From positions 558,001-622,000 of the forward strand of contig AP014719.1 in the NCBI GenBank assembly GCA_001549895.1: DNA of 64,000 nt. The letters run 5' to 3'. This stretch comes from Arthrobacter sp. Hiyo8 (GTDB taxonomy: Bacteria; Actinomycetota; Actinomycetes; Actinomycetales; Micrococcaceae). Numbering within the stretch: position 1 is the first letter of the stretch; each line of letters begins with the position of its first letter. The notes under the pieces are model-generated. The model was not told the DNA's origin and searched no databases. It saw only the letters and a program-made list of their open reading frames with translations. Below, one piece after another: positions 20,253 to 30,655 of this stretch. The translations under genes were made by a program, and so were the position numbers.

Positions 20253-20315
20253 TTGACAGCTACGAGGTAACGCGTGTAACCTCAATCACACCGCTGAAGG
20301 TAACTCGCGTTACTT
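20253..20315 (+). promoter_or_regulatory. lacI promoter with two LacI-type operators, locus A
   Basis: TTGACA (20253-20258) and TAACCT (20277-20282), 18 bases apart, form a likely promoter for the LacI gene. Operator 1 (20264-20283) is the dyad GAGGTAACGCGTGTAACCTC covering the -10 box. Operator 2 (20297-20315) is AAGGTAACTCGCGTTACTT just downstream. Both have GTAAC/GTTAC arms around a CGCG core, typical of LacI operators. Likely autoregulation. Confidence 0.65.
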
Positions 20316-20390
20316 GCCAACGATTGCGATACGACCTCAGACCGAACCCTTGGTACTGCGCGCAGGATCAACGAAGACACGGAGCATTCA

Positions 20391-21460
20391 ATGGCGAAAA
20401 CCACCACCCCCCAGAAAGCCGCGGCTGTGCGGCAGCGGGGTGTCACCATGAGTGATGTCGCCCAGCACGCCGGTGTCTCCCGGACGGCGGTCTCGTTCGT
20501 GCTGAACAACCGCGAAAACGCCAGCATTTCTGAGGAAACGCGCATCCGCATCAACGACGCCGTCCAGGCATTGGGTTACCGCCCGAATGCCGGAGCGCGC
20601 GCACTGGCTTCCCAACGCAGTGATTGGTACGGACTCGTCACCGAGATCGTGACGGCCCCGTTTGCGGTGGACATCATCAAGGGCGCCCAGGATCAAGCCT
20701 GGCTTGACCACCGGTTCCTGCTCATCGCGCCTTCCGACCAGGCCGATGCCGTAGGACCCAACCAAGGCCTGGAAGATGCAGCAACGGAAAAGCTGCTGGA
20801 ACAACGAGTGGAAGGACTTTTGTACGCGGCAACATACCACCGCGGGGTACATGTTCCGGAAAGCGCCCACGAGGTTCCCACTGTCCTGATCAATTGTTTC
20901 GACGCGGACGGGAAGCTGCCCTCGATCGTCCCGGACGAGCGCGGGGCGGCAGGGTTGCCGTCGATCGTTTGCTCCGGGCCGGCCACAGCAGGATCGGAGT
21001 CATCAACCTGGACCCGCACATTCCCGCGGCCGTCGGGCGTTTGGAGGGTGCCCGCGAAGCACTCGCCGGCGCCGGGCTCGAACTGGATCCGGAGCTGGTG
21101 GTGTCCGGGCATGCGACGGCGGATGGAGGCTACGAGGCGGCGTGCCAAATCCTGGATCGTTACCCCCAGCAGGACAGGCCGACCGCACTGTTCTGCCTCA
21201 ATGACCGCATGGCGATGGGCGCTTATGACGCCATCAAGGAACGGGGACTGACCATCCCCGGGGACATCGCCGTGATCGGCTTCGACAACCAGGAACTGAT
21301 CGCGGCCTACCTCAGGCCAAAACTGACCACGGTTGCGTTGCCCTTCGAAAAAATGGGCGCACTGGGAGTCCAGACGCTCGCAGCTCTCACAGCAGGACAG
21401 CCGATCACTGCCGACCAGCAATTGGTCGACTGTCCGCTGCTAGAACGCTCTTCGGTCTGA
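20391..21460 (+). CDS. LacI-family regulator, locus A (one frame break)
   Basis: About 356 residues from ATG 20391. The DNA-binding head is VTMSDVAQHAGVSRTAVSFV with a hinge helix PNAGARALASQ. The ligand domain follows (WYGLVTEIVTAPFAVDIIKG). One slip near 20945, then RLLRAGHSRIGVINLDPHIP, ALFCLNDRMAMGAYDAIKER and VIGFDNQELIAAYLRPKLTT. It is similar along its length to the LacI at 52608-53695, which also sits beside a fructokinase and GH32 gene. Predicted inducer: fructose or a fructoside. Confidence 0.86.
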
Positions 21461-21539
21461 CCGCGAAATCAAGTTTCGAAGAGCAAACCCTTACCCACCC
21501 CTTCACCTTGCTGATGAAGATAGGAAAGAGATACCCATC

Positions 21540-23211
21540 ATGACACAACCCGACTCTTGAGGTCTGCCCGCATTGCAGCGGCCGGACTGGCTGTGGGTGC
21601 AATGCTGCTGACCGGCTGCGCTGCCACTGTCAACAAGTCCGCCGGCACCGACGCCGGAGCCAACGCGAACGCCTTCCTGACCATCCCGCGTGAGGACATG
21701 AGCACCTTCGACCGTAACTTCAACCCCTTCGCCCCCACTGTGAACCCCATGGTCCAGCAGGCCATCTACGAACCCCTACTGGTCTTCAACCCGGCCAAAG
21801 GCAACACCGTCCCCTGGCTGGGCGCCTTCTGGGACGCTGCCAAGGACGGCAAGTCCGTCACCTTCACCCTGCGTGACGGCGTGAAGTGGTCCGACGGGCA
21901 GCCTTTCGTCGCCGATGACGTGGCCTACACCTTCCAGCTGCAGAAGAAGCTCAAGGGCGGCTTCGAGTACCTGGATTCCGTCACTCCGGCGGGCACCGAC
22001 AAGGTGACATTCACCTTCAACAAGCCCTGGTCCCCCGCGCTCTATGAGATCGGGCAGCTCCCCATCCTCCCCAAGCACATCTGGTCATCCATCGCCGATC
22101 CGGCGAAGGACACCAACGCCAACCCCGTGGGAACCGGCCCTACACCCAGGTGGACAGCTTCCAGTCCCAGTCCTTCGAGCTGAAGAAGAACCCGAACTAC
22201 TGGCAGCCTGACAAGCAGAAGATCGCCGGCATCAAGATGCTGGCGATGTCCGGAAACGATGCCGCCAACCTGGCCAGCGTCAACGGCGATGTGGACTGGT
22301 CCACCCAGTTCATCCCGAACATCGAGAAGACCTTCATCTCAAAAGACAAGGACCACCGCCACTTCTGGTTCCCGCCGACGGGCGCCATGATCAACTGGCA
22401 GTTGAACACCAGCAAGGCGCCGTTCAATGACGCGACGGTGCGCAAGGCCCTGAGCATGGCGGTTGACCGTGACCAGGTCACCAAGATCGGCATGAGCGGG
22501 TACGCCACTCCGGCCGACTGCACAGGCCTCTCCGGCAACTACGCGAGCTGGAAGAACGCCGATGTGGCGAACAACTGCACTTGGACCAAGCTGAATGTCG
22601 ACGAAGCGAACAAGATGCTCGACGGCGCCGGCTACCCCAAGGGCGCGGACGGCAAGCGCACCCTCAAGGACGGCAAGCCTTTCGAGTTCAAGATCTCCGT
22701 GGGCGCCAGCTCCTCCGACTGGCTCTCCGTGGCCAACGTGATCTCCCAGAACCTCCAGGCCATCGGCGTGACCGCCAAGGTGGACTCCCCTGACTGGGCC
22801 TCCGTCGTCTCCGGCTACGAGCAGGGAACGTTCGACACCGGCATCGTCTGGAGCGCGAACGACCCCAGCCCGTTCAAGTACTTCAGCTCCACCATGGGCA
22901 CATCCACCGTCAAGCCGGTGGGCGCCAAGGCCACCGAGAACTACCACCGTTTCGGCGATCCAAAGGCCGATGATCTCCTGCAGCAGTTTGCTTCTGCTGG
23001 AGACGAAGCCGCACAGAAGCAGATCGCGAACCAGCTTCAGGCGGAATACAACGCGGTGGCCCGACGGTTCCGCTGTTCTCCGGCCCCGAATGGGCGACTA
23101 CACGGACGTTCACTTCACGGGATGGCCCACTCAGGACAACCCCTACGCAACGCTCTCTGACCGCTCCCCACCACGGTCCTGGTCCTGACCACCCTGGAAC
23201 CGCGCAAGTAG
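21540..23211 (+). CDS. Family 5 solute-binding lipoprotein of oligopeptide-type ABC importer (frame breaks)
   Basis: About 555 residues. It starts MTQPDS at 21540, slips near 21558, then shows a lipoprotein signal (AAGLAVGAMLLTGC). The SBP_bac_5 domain follows (DMSTFDRNFNPF; AIYEPLLVFNPAKGNTVPWL; GVKWSDGQPFVADDVAYTFQ). Further slips near 22140, 23065 and 23167; the last is CTCCCCACC, where one more C restores SPTTVLVLTTLEPRK to TAG 23211. This class normally binds peptides, but actinobacterial and thermophile members also bind oligosaccharides. Between a fructan LacI and GH32 genes, a fructo-oligosaccharide ligand is likely. Confidence 0.83.
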
Positions 23212-23221
23212 CCGGCGCCAC

Positions 23222-23272
23222 TTCTCGGCCGGTGGCTGCAGTTGCCATATTCCGGTTCCCACCGGCCGAGAA
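23222..23272 (+). terminator. Stem-loop after solute-binding gene
   Basis: TTCTCGGCCGGTGG (23222-23235) and CCACCGGCCGAGAA (23259-23272) form a perfect 14-bp stem with a 23-base loop, followed by CCTTTTCATCTTTC. It sits between the binding-protein gene and the permease genes. Such a stem usually lowers read-through or protects the upstream mRNA, giving more binding protein than membrane components. Confidence 0.7.
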
Positions 23273-23338
23273 CCTTTTCATCTTTCCCGCCCGGGACCAT
23301 TGTCGTCCCGGACCCCGCCTTTCCCGAACGGAGCAACC

Positions 23339-24315
23339 GTGCGCTTCATCCTGCGCCGCCTGGGTTTTTACCTGATCGCCTTCTGGGCCTCCATCACCCT
23401 GAACTTCCTGCTCCAGCGTTTCATGCCGGGAGACCCCGTCTCACGCATGTTCGCCCGTACCCAGGGCAAGATGCAGCCCGAACAGATCGAAGCCCTGCGC
23501 AAGATGCTCGGCGTGGATACGCGGCCGCTCTGGGAACAGTACGTCGACTACATGCACAACATCCTGACCGGCCAGATGGGTGTCTCCATCTCGCGTTTCC
23601 CCACCCCGGTCACCGAGGTCATCGCCAGCCAGATCGGCTGGACCCTTTTGCTGGGCGGAACCGCACTTGTGTTCGCCGCCATCATCGGCAATCTCCTCGG
23701 CATGCTGGCCGCCTGGCGACGCGGCGGCGCGATCGACTCCGCCCTGCCGCCGCTCCTGATCTTCATCGGATCCTTCCCGTACTTCTGGCTGGCCATGGGA
23801 GCCCTGTACCTGTTCGGTGTAGTCCTGGGCTGGTTCCCGATCCGCCACGCTTTCACGGATGGTCTGGAGCCCGCGTTTACCTGGGAGTTCATCGGCGACG
23901 TCGGTGCTCACCTTGTGCTCCCGGCGCTGACGATCGTCCTGGTGTCTATCGGCGGCTGGATGCTCGGCATGCGGAACACCATGATCGCCACGAACGCCGA
24001 GGACTACATCACCATGGCCGAGGCCAAGGGTCTCCGGCCGGGCCGCATCATGCTCCGCTACGCGGCAAGGAACGCCATGCTCCCGTCGGTCACGAGCTTC
24101 GGCATGAGCCTGGCTTCGTGGTGGGTGGTGCAATGCTCACCGAGGTGGTGTTCGCGTATCCCGGCGTCGGCTACCAACTCCTCAACGCCGTCCAAGGCCT
24201 CGACTACCCGCTCATGCAGGGCCTGTTCCTGACCATCACCGCCGCCGTGCTGCTGGCGAACTTCCTCGTGGACATCCTCTACGTCCGCCTCGACCCGCGT
24301 GTGCGCAGCAACTGA
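23339..24315 (+). CDS. Oligopeptide-type ABC permease, DppB/OppB-like (one frame break)
   Basis: About 325 residues from GTG 23339 (VRFILRRLGFYLIAFWASIT). Family hallmarks: the FLLQRFMPGDPVSRM opening, GVSISRFPTPVTEVI, and the EAA-like coupling loop ITMAEAKGLRPGRIMLRYAA. A slip near 24120 separates NAMLPSVTSFGMSL from GFVVGGAMLTEVVFAYPGVG. It ends normally LYVRLDPRVRSN. Partner of the next permease. Confidence 0.87.
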
Positions 24316-24326
24316 GGGATCCATCA

Positions 24327-25249
24327 TGACAACCGCAATTCTCAAGCAGCCCACTGAGCCCACGGCTGCCCGCAAGCCCAACCGCAGTTTCGTCCACGGA
24401 CTTATCACCAACAAGAAGGCCCTGGTGGGCATGATCGTGATGCTCGTGTTCATCGCGCTTGCGTTGCTGGCCCCGTGCTGTTCCCGGAGACCCATCGCGG
24501 ATCACCGCGATGGCCTCGCTGGAACCGTCTCCCGAGCACTGGCTCGGCACCACGGCCAAAGGCCAGGACGTGCTTGCCCTGACTGTCCATGGCTCCCGCA
24601 GTTCCCTGTTCGTCGGGTTGACTGTGGGCTTCGCATCCACCTTCATCGGCATTTTGGTGGGCCTGGCGTCGGCGTACTTCGGCAAGTTCATTGACGAAGC
24701 ACTGTCCCTGGTGACCAACGTCTTCCTGCTCCTGCCCGGGCTCCCGCTCCTTGTCATCCTGGCAGCTTTCCTGCCGCCGGGTTTGGGCACGGTAATCCTC
24801 GTGCTCGTGGTCACCGGCTGGGCTGGGTCGGCACGCGTATTGCGCTCCCAGGCGTTATCCATCCGCTCAAAGGACTTTGTGGCCGCGGCCGTGGTGTCCG
24901 GCGAACGGGCGGGCCGCATCATGTTCCGCGAGATCCTGCCGAACATGGCATCGATCGTCATGGGAACCCTCCTCGGCTGCGTGATTTACGGCATCGGCGC
25001 CCAGGCAGGCCTGGAGTTCCTTGGCCTGGGTGACGTGAGCACCGTTTCCTGGGGCAACAACCTCTTCTGGGCCGGCAACGAGGGAGCCCTACTGACCGGC
25101 AGCTGGTGGGTCTTTGTTCCCTCGGGTGTCTGCATCGCGCTGGTCGCGTTCGCACTTGCGCTCATCAACTACGCCGTGGACGAGGTCACTAATCCGCGGC
25201 TGCGGAAGATCAAAACCCAAAGAATACCGAAAGGAGCGCCGCCAAGTGA
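24327..25249 (+). CDS. Oligopeptide-type ABC permease, DppC/OppC-like (frame breaks)
   Basis: Starts MTTAILKQPTEPTAARKPNR behind GAGGGATCC, 9 bases after the previous stop. It slips near 24470 and continues EHWLGTTAKGQDVLALTVHG, the DppC signature. Five membrane segments and the EAA loop (VVSGERAGRIMFREILPNMA) follow. The frame then runs open into the next gene. A slip near 25235 would end it at TGA 25247-25249, overlapping the GTG of the ATPase gene (GTGA), as expected for this operon type. Confidence 0.84.
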
Positions 25250-26199
25250 CAGTCTCCCAAGTTTCCTTCGGCTCCCACGAGCCCGTTCTCGACGTCAAGA
25301 ACCTCACCGTCAAGTACATCGGCGACACCCGCTCCACCACCGCCGTCGACCGTGTTTCCTTCAGCATCGGCACCGGAGAGGTCTTCGGGCTGGCAGGCGA
25401 GTCCGGCTGCGGCAAGTCGACCATCGCCAACTCGATCATGCGGCTGCTCAAGGACCCCGCAAAAATCGCCGCCGGCAGCATCTCCTTCGGCGGCAAGGAC
25501 GTCCTGGCCATGAGCCCGGAGGAACTGCGGCGTTTCCGCTGGCAGGACGTGGCGATGGTCTTCCAATCGGCCATGAACTCGCTGAATCCGGTGCTCACCA
25601 TCGGCGAGCAGATCGTGGACATCTTCACCACACACGCCGGCTACTCCCGCAAGGAATCCCTCCGACGCGCGGGCCAGCTGCTGGAACTTGTCAGGATCGA
25701 CTCCGCTCGACTCAAGTCCTACCCGCACCAGCTTTCGGGCGGCATGCGCCAGCGTGCGGTGATCGCGATGGCCGTGGCGCTCAAGCCGTCCCTCCTGATC
25801 CTCGACGAACCCACCACCGCCCTGGACGTGGTGGTGCAGCAGGAAATCATGGCCCAAATCAAGGAACTCCAACGCGAACTGGGATTCTCCGTCCTCTTCA
25901 TCACCCACGACATGTCCCTCATGGTGGAGCTGTCGCACCGCATGGCCGTGATGTACGGAGGCCGGATCGTGGAGACCGCGAAAGCCCAAGACGTCTACGC
26001 CAACCCTCGCCACCCCTACACGCAGGCGTTGATGGGTGCGTTCCCGCCGCTGACCGGTCCGCGGGTTCCGCTGACCGGACTGCCCGACGGCGTGAAGTTC
26101 CGGAACATCCCCGACCTCACCGAAGCAGCACCCGGCCATTTCGTGGCTCCGTTTGGTGCCGACGCTGAAGCAGCCGTCCTGGAAGGAGCCGCACGATGA
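25246..26199 (+). CDS. Oligopeptide-type ABC ATPase, DppD/OppD-like
   Basis: Intact, 317 residues from GTG 25246 behind GAAAGGAG. Walker A LAGESGCGKSTIANS, Q-loop MVFQSAMNSLNPVL, signature HQLSGGMRQRAVIAMA, Walker B LLILDEPTTALD and switch histidine FITHDMSL are all present. The C-terminal oligopeptide-type extension begins near NPRHPYTQALMGAFP, though the usual cysteine cluster for the [4Fe-4S] centre is not evident. Its stop overlaps the next ATPase start (ATGA). Confidence 0.9.
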   Translation: MTVSQVSFGSHEPVLDVKNLTVKYIGDTRSTTAVDRVSFSIGTGEVFGLAGESGCGKSTIANSIMRLLKDPAKIAAGSISFGGKDVLAMSPEELRRFRWQDVAMVFQSAMNSLNPVLTIGEQIVDIFTTHAGYSRKESLRRAGQLLELVRIDSARLKSYPHQLSGGMRQRAVIAMAVALKPSLLILDEPTTALDVVVQQEIMAQIKELQRELGFSVLFITHDMSLMVELSHRMAVMYGGRIVETAKAQDVYANPRHPYTQALMGAFPPLTGPRVPLTGLPDGVKFRNIPDLTEAAPGHFVAPFGADAEAAVLEGAAR

Positions 26200-27260
26200 G
26201 CCACGCTGTGCTGTCATCCCAGCGCCCTCCGCCGACACAGAAGCTACGGCCCTCGAGGTCCGCGGACTAGGAAAGTCTTTGCAATAGGTGGTTTGTTCTC
26301 CCGGGAGTCCGTCCGGGCCCTGCACGGCGTAGACCTGACCATTGGCCGCGGAGAAATCGTGGCCCTCGTGGGAGAGTCTGGGTCGGGTAAGAGCACCCTG
26401 GCCCGCTGCGTTGCCCGGCTGGAACGTCCGAGCTCCGGCGAGATCCTGCTTGACGGCGTCGACGTCCTCAAGCGTGACCGCTTCCAGGCATCGAGAGCGT
26501 TCCGCTCCCAACTTCAGATGGTCTTTCAGGATCCCTTCGGCTCGCTGAATCCTGCCCACAGAGTGGAGCATTTCCTGCGGAGGTCGCTAGTGATCCACCG
26601 GAAGGGCGGCAGCTCCGAGACAGAGACACAGCAGCGACTCGAGGAGCTTATGACCACCGTGGCCTGCAGGCCGACATGTTGAACTCCTACCCGCACGAGC
26701 TCTCCGGCGGCCAGCGCCAGCGAGTCGCGATCGCCCGGGCCCTTGCCGGGAACCACAGGTCATCCTCGCTGACGAGCCCACCTCCATGCTGGATGTTTCG
26801 GTCCGGATCGGCGTGCTGAACCTGATGCGCAAACTCCGCGATGAGCAGGAATCTCCATGCTCTACATCACACACGACCTCGCTTCGGCCCGATACCTCGC
26901 GGACCGGACGGCGGTCATGTTCGCCGGTGAGCTCGTTGAAGAGGGCGAGTCCTTGGACCTCCTGGCCAACCCGGCCCACCCGTATACGCAACTGCTGGTC
27001 TCAGCCGTCCCGGATCCGGCCGGGCGGGCTCCTACGATCCCGTCCGCCGGGCCGAGCTGCGACAGGCTGTGATGGCTTCGACCAGCTGCGCTTTCGACGG
27101 CGACCCAAACCAGGCCTGCTCGGCCGAGGAACCCGTTCGCCACGGTGTGGGCAACCCCGAAAACCGCCACTGGGTGCGCTGCCACCTCTACCGCCCGCAG
27201 GCTGGAGCCGGCGGCCACGCCCTGGCAACTGAACCTACGGACAGCAAGGCCTCCGCATGA
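26196..27260 (+). CDS. Oligopeptide-type ABC ATPase, DppF/OppF-like (about six frame breaks)
   Basis: Second ATPase of the importer. Starts MSHAVLSSQ at 26196. Joined fragments give [20 protein letters not shown], Walker [19 protein letters not shown]-loop [17 protein letters not shown], signature [19 protein letters not shown], Walker [10 protein letters not shown] and [20 protein letters not shown]. The tail has the oligopeptide-type cysteines [11 protein letters not shown] and RHWVRCHLY. Breaks near 26235, 26660, 26750, 26850 and 27030 make it the most damaged gene here, yet every motif survives, pointing to sequence errors. Its stop overlaps the GH32 start. Confidence 0.8.
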
Positions 27261-28816
27261 CTGAATCGACGCACCCGCTCGGCACCGTCCCCCAGGACGA
27301 ACTGATTGCACGCGCCGATGCGGACCCCCTTCGGCCGCGCTTCCATTTCGTGTCCCCGGCCGGTTGGCTGAACGACCCCAACGGCGTGAGCCAGTGGAAC
27401 GGCACCTATCATCTCTTCTACCAGTACAACCCCGAAGGCGCCTTCCACCACCGCATCCAGTGGGGCCACGCCACCAGCACCGACCTCGTCCACTGGACGG
27501 ACCAGCCTGTGGCGCTGGAACCTTCCGCAGGTCCGGACGCCGACGGCTGCTGGTCGGGGGTGTTGGTGAACGACGGAGGAACACCCACCTTGGTGTACTC
27601 GGGACGGCTGGGCGAGCAGGAGTTGCCCTGCGTTGCCGTCGGATCCGCAGACCTCCTGAGCTGGAGCAAGATTCCTCAGAACCCGGTCATCGCAGCCCCG
27701 CCGGCCGGAGTGGCCATCACGGCGTATCGCGATCACTGCGTATGGCGCGAGGGTTACATCTGGCGGCAACTGGTGGGATCGGGCATCCGTGGGCGCGGCG
27801 GCACGGCGTTCCTGTACGAGTCGGAGGATCTGCGCGCCTGGGAATACGTCGGGCCCCTGTTCATCGGCGACGCCTCACAGGGCGATCCTGCCGATTCCGA
27901 TTGGACCGGGACCATGTGGGAATGCGTGGACCTGTTCCGGGCACGCGAGGGATCGTTGGGTACGGTTCCGACTTCTGGCGACGCGCCCGACGTGCTGGTC
28001 TTTTCCGCATGGGACAACGGCGACACGCGCCACCCGCTGTACTGGACCGGCCGCTATTCGGAAAACTCCTTCGAGCCCACCGGGCTGCATCGGCTCGACT
28101 ACGGTGGACGGTTCTTCTATGCGCCGCAGTCATTCCAGGATGAGTCCGGCCGACGCATCATGTTTGGTTGGCTTCAGGAGGGCCGCAGCGACGCCGCGAT
28201 GATCGAGGCCGGGTGGTCGGGCGTCATGAGTTTGCCGCGCGTCACAACCGTGGCCGACGACGGAACCCTGGGGTTCGCGCCCGTGCCTGAAATCGAGAAG
28301 CTGCGCCGGGACCATGTGGGCCTGCCTGGACAGGAACTGGCGGGTACCGGGGCACCTGTGGCTACCGGTGTGTCCGGCAGCCAATTGGACCTCGAACTGG
28401 ATGTGCAGCTCGAGCCTGGTGCTGTGCTGCGACTGGGCTTGCTGGGATCGGCTGACTGTGGCGTCTCCGGTAAATCCAAGGAGGAAACAGTGATCGAGCT
28501 GTGCCGGACCACTGAAGGCGACGGCCAAGGCACACTCCGCCTCGACCGGACTCAGAGCAGCCTCGATCCAACCGTTGATGTCGACGACAAGTCCGGACCG
28601 CTTCCGATGCCCGACGGCCGGGTGCACCTGCGCGTCCTGGTGGACCGATCCGCCGTCGAAATTTTCGCCAACGGCAAGCCGCTCACCGCCCGCGTTTACC
28701 CGACCCTGGCCGGCGAGCACGTGAGCCTGACCGCCGAGGGTACCGTGAGTCTGCTCTCCTTCGATGCCTGGACCATGGCTGAGATCTTTGGAGGAGCTCG
28801 GAACCTCTTCCCCTAA
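27257..28816 (+). CDS. GH32 beta-fructosidase, locus A first copy (cytoplasmic)
   Basis: Intact 519 residues, ATG overlapping the importer stop (ATGA), hence operonic. Five-bladed propeller with nucleophile motif GWLNDPNGV, the YRDHCVW motif where most family members have RDP, and the acid/base motif MWECVD. A C-terminal beta-sandwich follows (LRVLVDRSAVEIFANGKPLT). No signal peptide, so it acts on imported fructosides such as sucrose, kestose or inulobiose, releasing fructose for the kinase. Confidence 0.92.
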   Translation: MTESTHPLGTVPQDELIARADADPLRPRFHFVSPAGWLNDPNGVSQWNGTYHLFYQYNPEGAFHHRIQWGHATSTDLVHWTDQPVALEPSAGPDADGCWSGVLVNDGGTPTLVYSGRLGEQELPCVAVGSADLLSWSKIPQNPVIAAPPAGVAITAYRDHCVWREGYIWRQLVGSGIRGRGGTAFLYESEDLRAWEYVGPLFIGDASQGDPADSDWTGTMWECVDLFRAREGSLGTVPTSGDAPDVLVFSAWDNGDTRHPLYWTGRYSENSFEPTGLHRLDYGGRFFYAPQSFQDESGRRIMFGWLQEGRSDAAMIEAGWSGVMSLPRVTTVADDGTLGFAPVPEIEKLRRDHVGLPGQELAGTGAPVATGVSGSQLDLELDVQLEPGAVLRLGLLGSADCGVSGKSKEETVIELCRTTEGDGQGTLRLDRTQSSLDPTVDVDDKSGPLPMPDGRVHLRVLVDRSAVEIFANGKPLTARVYPTLAGEHVSLTAEGTVSLLSFDAWTMAEIFGGARNLFP

Positions 28817-29047
28817 CTCAGGATCCGACCTCTCCCGCCTTTGGAGTCATTTCCCCATCGCTCTACCACCTAAGACATCCAGCTCATGGCCGGTGCATCC
28901 CGCCGCGAAGCGGACGTACGACCTATACAAGAGCAACTGCTAACACCAGCATCCGTCCAGCCGCCGAACAGCGCCCCGCGCCGTTCGCCGGCTGGATGCC
29001 GCACCCACCCTTCCTCAGGAAGACGAAATGAAATGAGACTTTGATTC

Positions 29048-30540
29048 ATGACCGCGTTAACCGCGCCCACACGTGAGGCTTTCCGGCCGGCGATGCATTA
29101 CGCCAGCAAGGACACCTGGCTCAATGACCCCAACGGCCTCATCTACTACGAGGGCAATTACCACCTCTACTACCAGAACAACCCCTTTGGGAATGTCTGG
29201 GGAAACATGTCCTGGGGGCACGCCACCTCCACCAACCTCATCACGTGGAGAGAGCAACCCGTCGCTATTGCCTGCGACGATTACGAGGACATCTTCTCCG
29301 GCAGCGTCGTTTACGACCAGCACAACACCAGCGGACTCGGCGACGGAACTGTTGCACCCCTGGTCGCCATCTACACAAGTGCCTACAAGGAGAACTCACA
29401 GCACGCCGGGATCCAGGCCCAGTCACTCGCGTGGAGCACGGACGGTGGCTACACCTGGTCCAAGTACCACGGAAACCCGGTCCTGAACCGCAATTCCGCG
29501 AACTTCCGCGACCCGAAGGTGTTCCGCTACAACGGCCCGGCCGCGCCTATTGGGTAATGGTCGCTGTCGAGGCACTGGATTTCACGGTCGTGATGTACCG
29601 TTCCGATGACCTGAAGAGCTGGGACTACCTCAGCAGTTTCGGGCCGGCCAACGCTACTGGCGGAGTCTGGGAATGTCCTGACCTATTTCCTCTACCACTT
29701 GACGGGAACGAGGACCTGATCAGATGGGTGCTGACCGTTAACCTCAATCCCGGCGGGCCGAACGGAGGATCTGCGGGACAGTACTTCGTGGGAGACTTCG
29801 ACGGCGTGACGTTCAGCTCCGAAACCACGGTCACTGAAGGCGACCAGGATCCGGCGCGCCTGACCGAGTATCACTGGCTCGACTGGGGCCGGGACTACTA
29901 CGCTGCCGTTTCCTTCAGCAACGTTCCGGACGGTCGCCGGCTCATGATGGCCTGGATGAACAACTGGCAGTACGGCAACGACATTCCAACCTCCCCGTGG
30001 CGAAGCCCCATGTCGCTTGTACGCGAGGTCTCGCTGGTCAGCTCTGAAGGGACACCGCACCTTACCCAGCAGGCAGTGATTGACCCCACAGCGCTTACCC
30101 GCACAGTTGCCTACACAGAGCTCGACGTCGATGGCATCCGTTCCGTGGCAGGCGGGGGCGCCGTGCAACTCATCGAGATAACCTTTGTGCCCGGTTCCGC
30201 AGATGAATTTGGCCTCGTGATCCGCGGCAACGGCAACGAAGGTACAAGGATCGGCATCCGTCCGGGTGACGGCAGACTGCTCGTGGATCGAACGGTCTCG
30301 GGCAACACCGCGTTCCACGGCGCCTTTTCATCGATCGACACCGCGCCCCTGCGTGCCATGGATGGAGCGTATAGGCTGCGCATTTTCGTTGATCACTGCT
30401 CTGTGGAGATCTTCGCCCAAGACGGAGAAGTCACCCTCACCGAGCTGATCTTCCCAGACCCCTCCGGCACCGGCGTGTCGCTGTACACCACCGGAGGAAC
30501 CGCAAAGGTCGCTTCGCTCAGGCTCACCACCCTCGCCTGA
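29048..30540 (+). CDS. GH32 levanase/inulinase-type enzyme, locus A second copy (one frame break)
   Basis: About 497 residues from ATG 29048. Nucleophile motif TWLNDPNGL, RDP motif NFRDPKVFRY, acid/base VWECPDLFP. A slip near 29548 (AAPIG to RAYWVMVAVEAL) is a one-base change. The sandwich domain ends FVDHCSVEIFAQDGEVTLTE. There is no signal peptide. It is a close paralogue of the GH32 at 54690-56228 (shared WGNMSWGHATST, WDWGRDYYAAVSFSN-like blocks), not of the one directly upstream. The exo-type fit (WMNNWxY) suggests levan- or inulin-oligosaccharide trimming. Confidence 0.9.
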
Positions 30541-30619
30541 CCATGGCTACCCAACCGGCGGATGGTTTCAAACCCACCCAATCAACGCAACGGGTGGACG
30601 ACGGCGACGCAGCTTGCGG

Positions 30620-30655
30620 GCCAGGGGACGCGCCTGAAATAGAGAGTCCCCTGGC
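30620..30655 (+). terminator. Probable terminator after locus A
   Basis: GCCAGGGGAC (30620-30629) and GTCCCCTGGC (30646-30655) make a perfect 10-bp stem with a 16-base loop, 80 bases after the last GH32 stop. No T run, as is common in actinobacteria. Confidence 0.55.

Noticed and set aside
24459..26168. A 569-codon open frame spanning the second permease and most of the next ATPase gene
   Set aside because: Only its first ~265 codons are DppC-like; the rest is an arginine/proline-rich shadow of the intact ATPase in another frame, caused by a lost stop near 25247.
25210..26571. 453-codon minus-strand frame
   Set aside because: Antisense of the intact DppD-type ATPase with His/Gly/Asp-rich low-information sequence.
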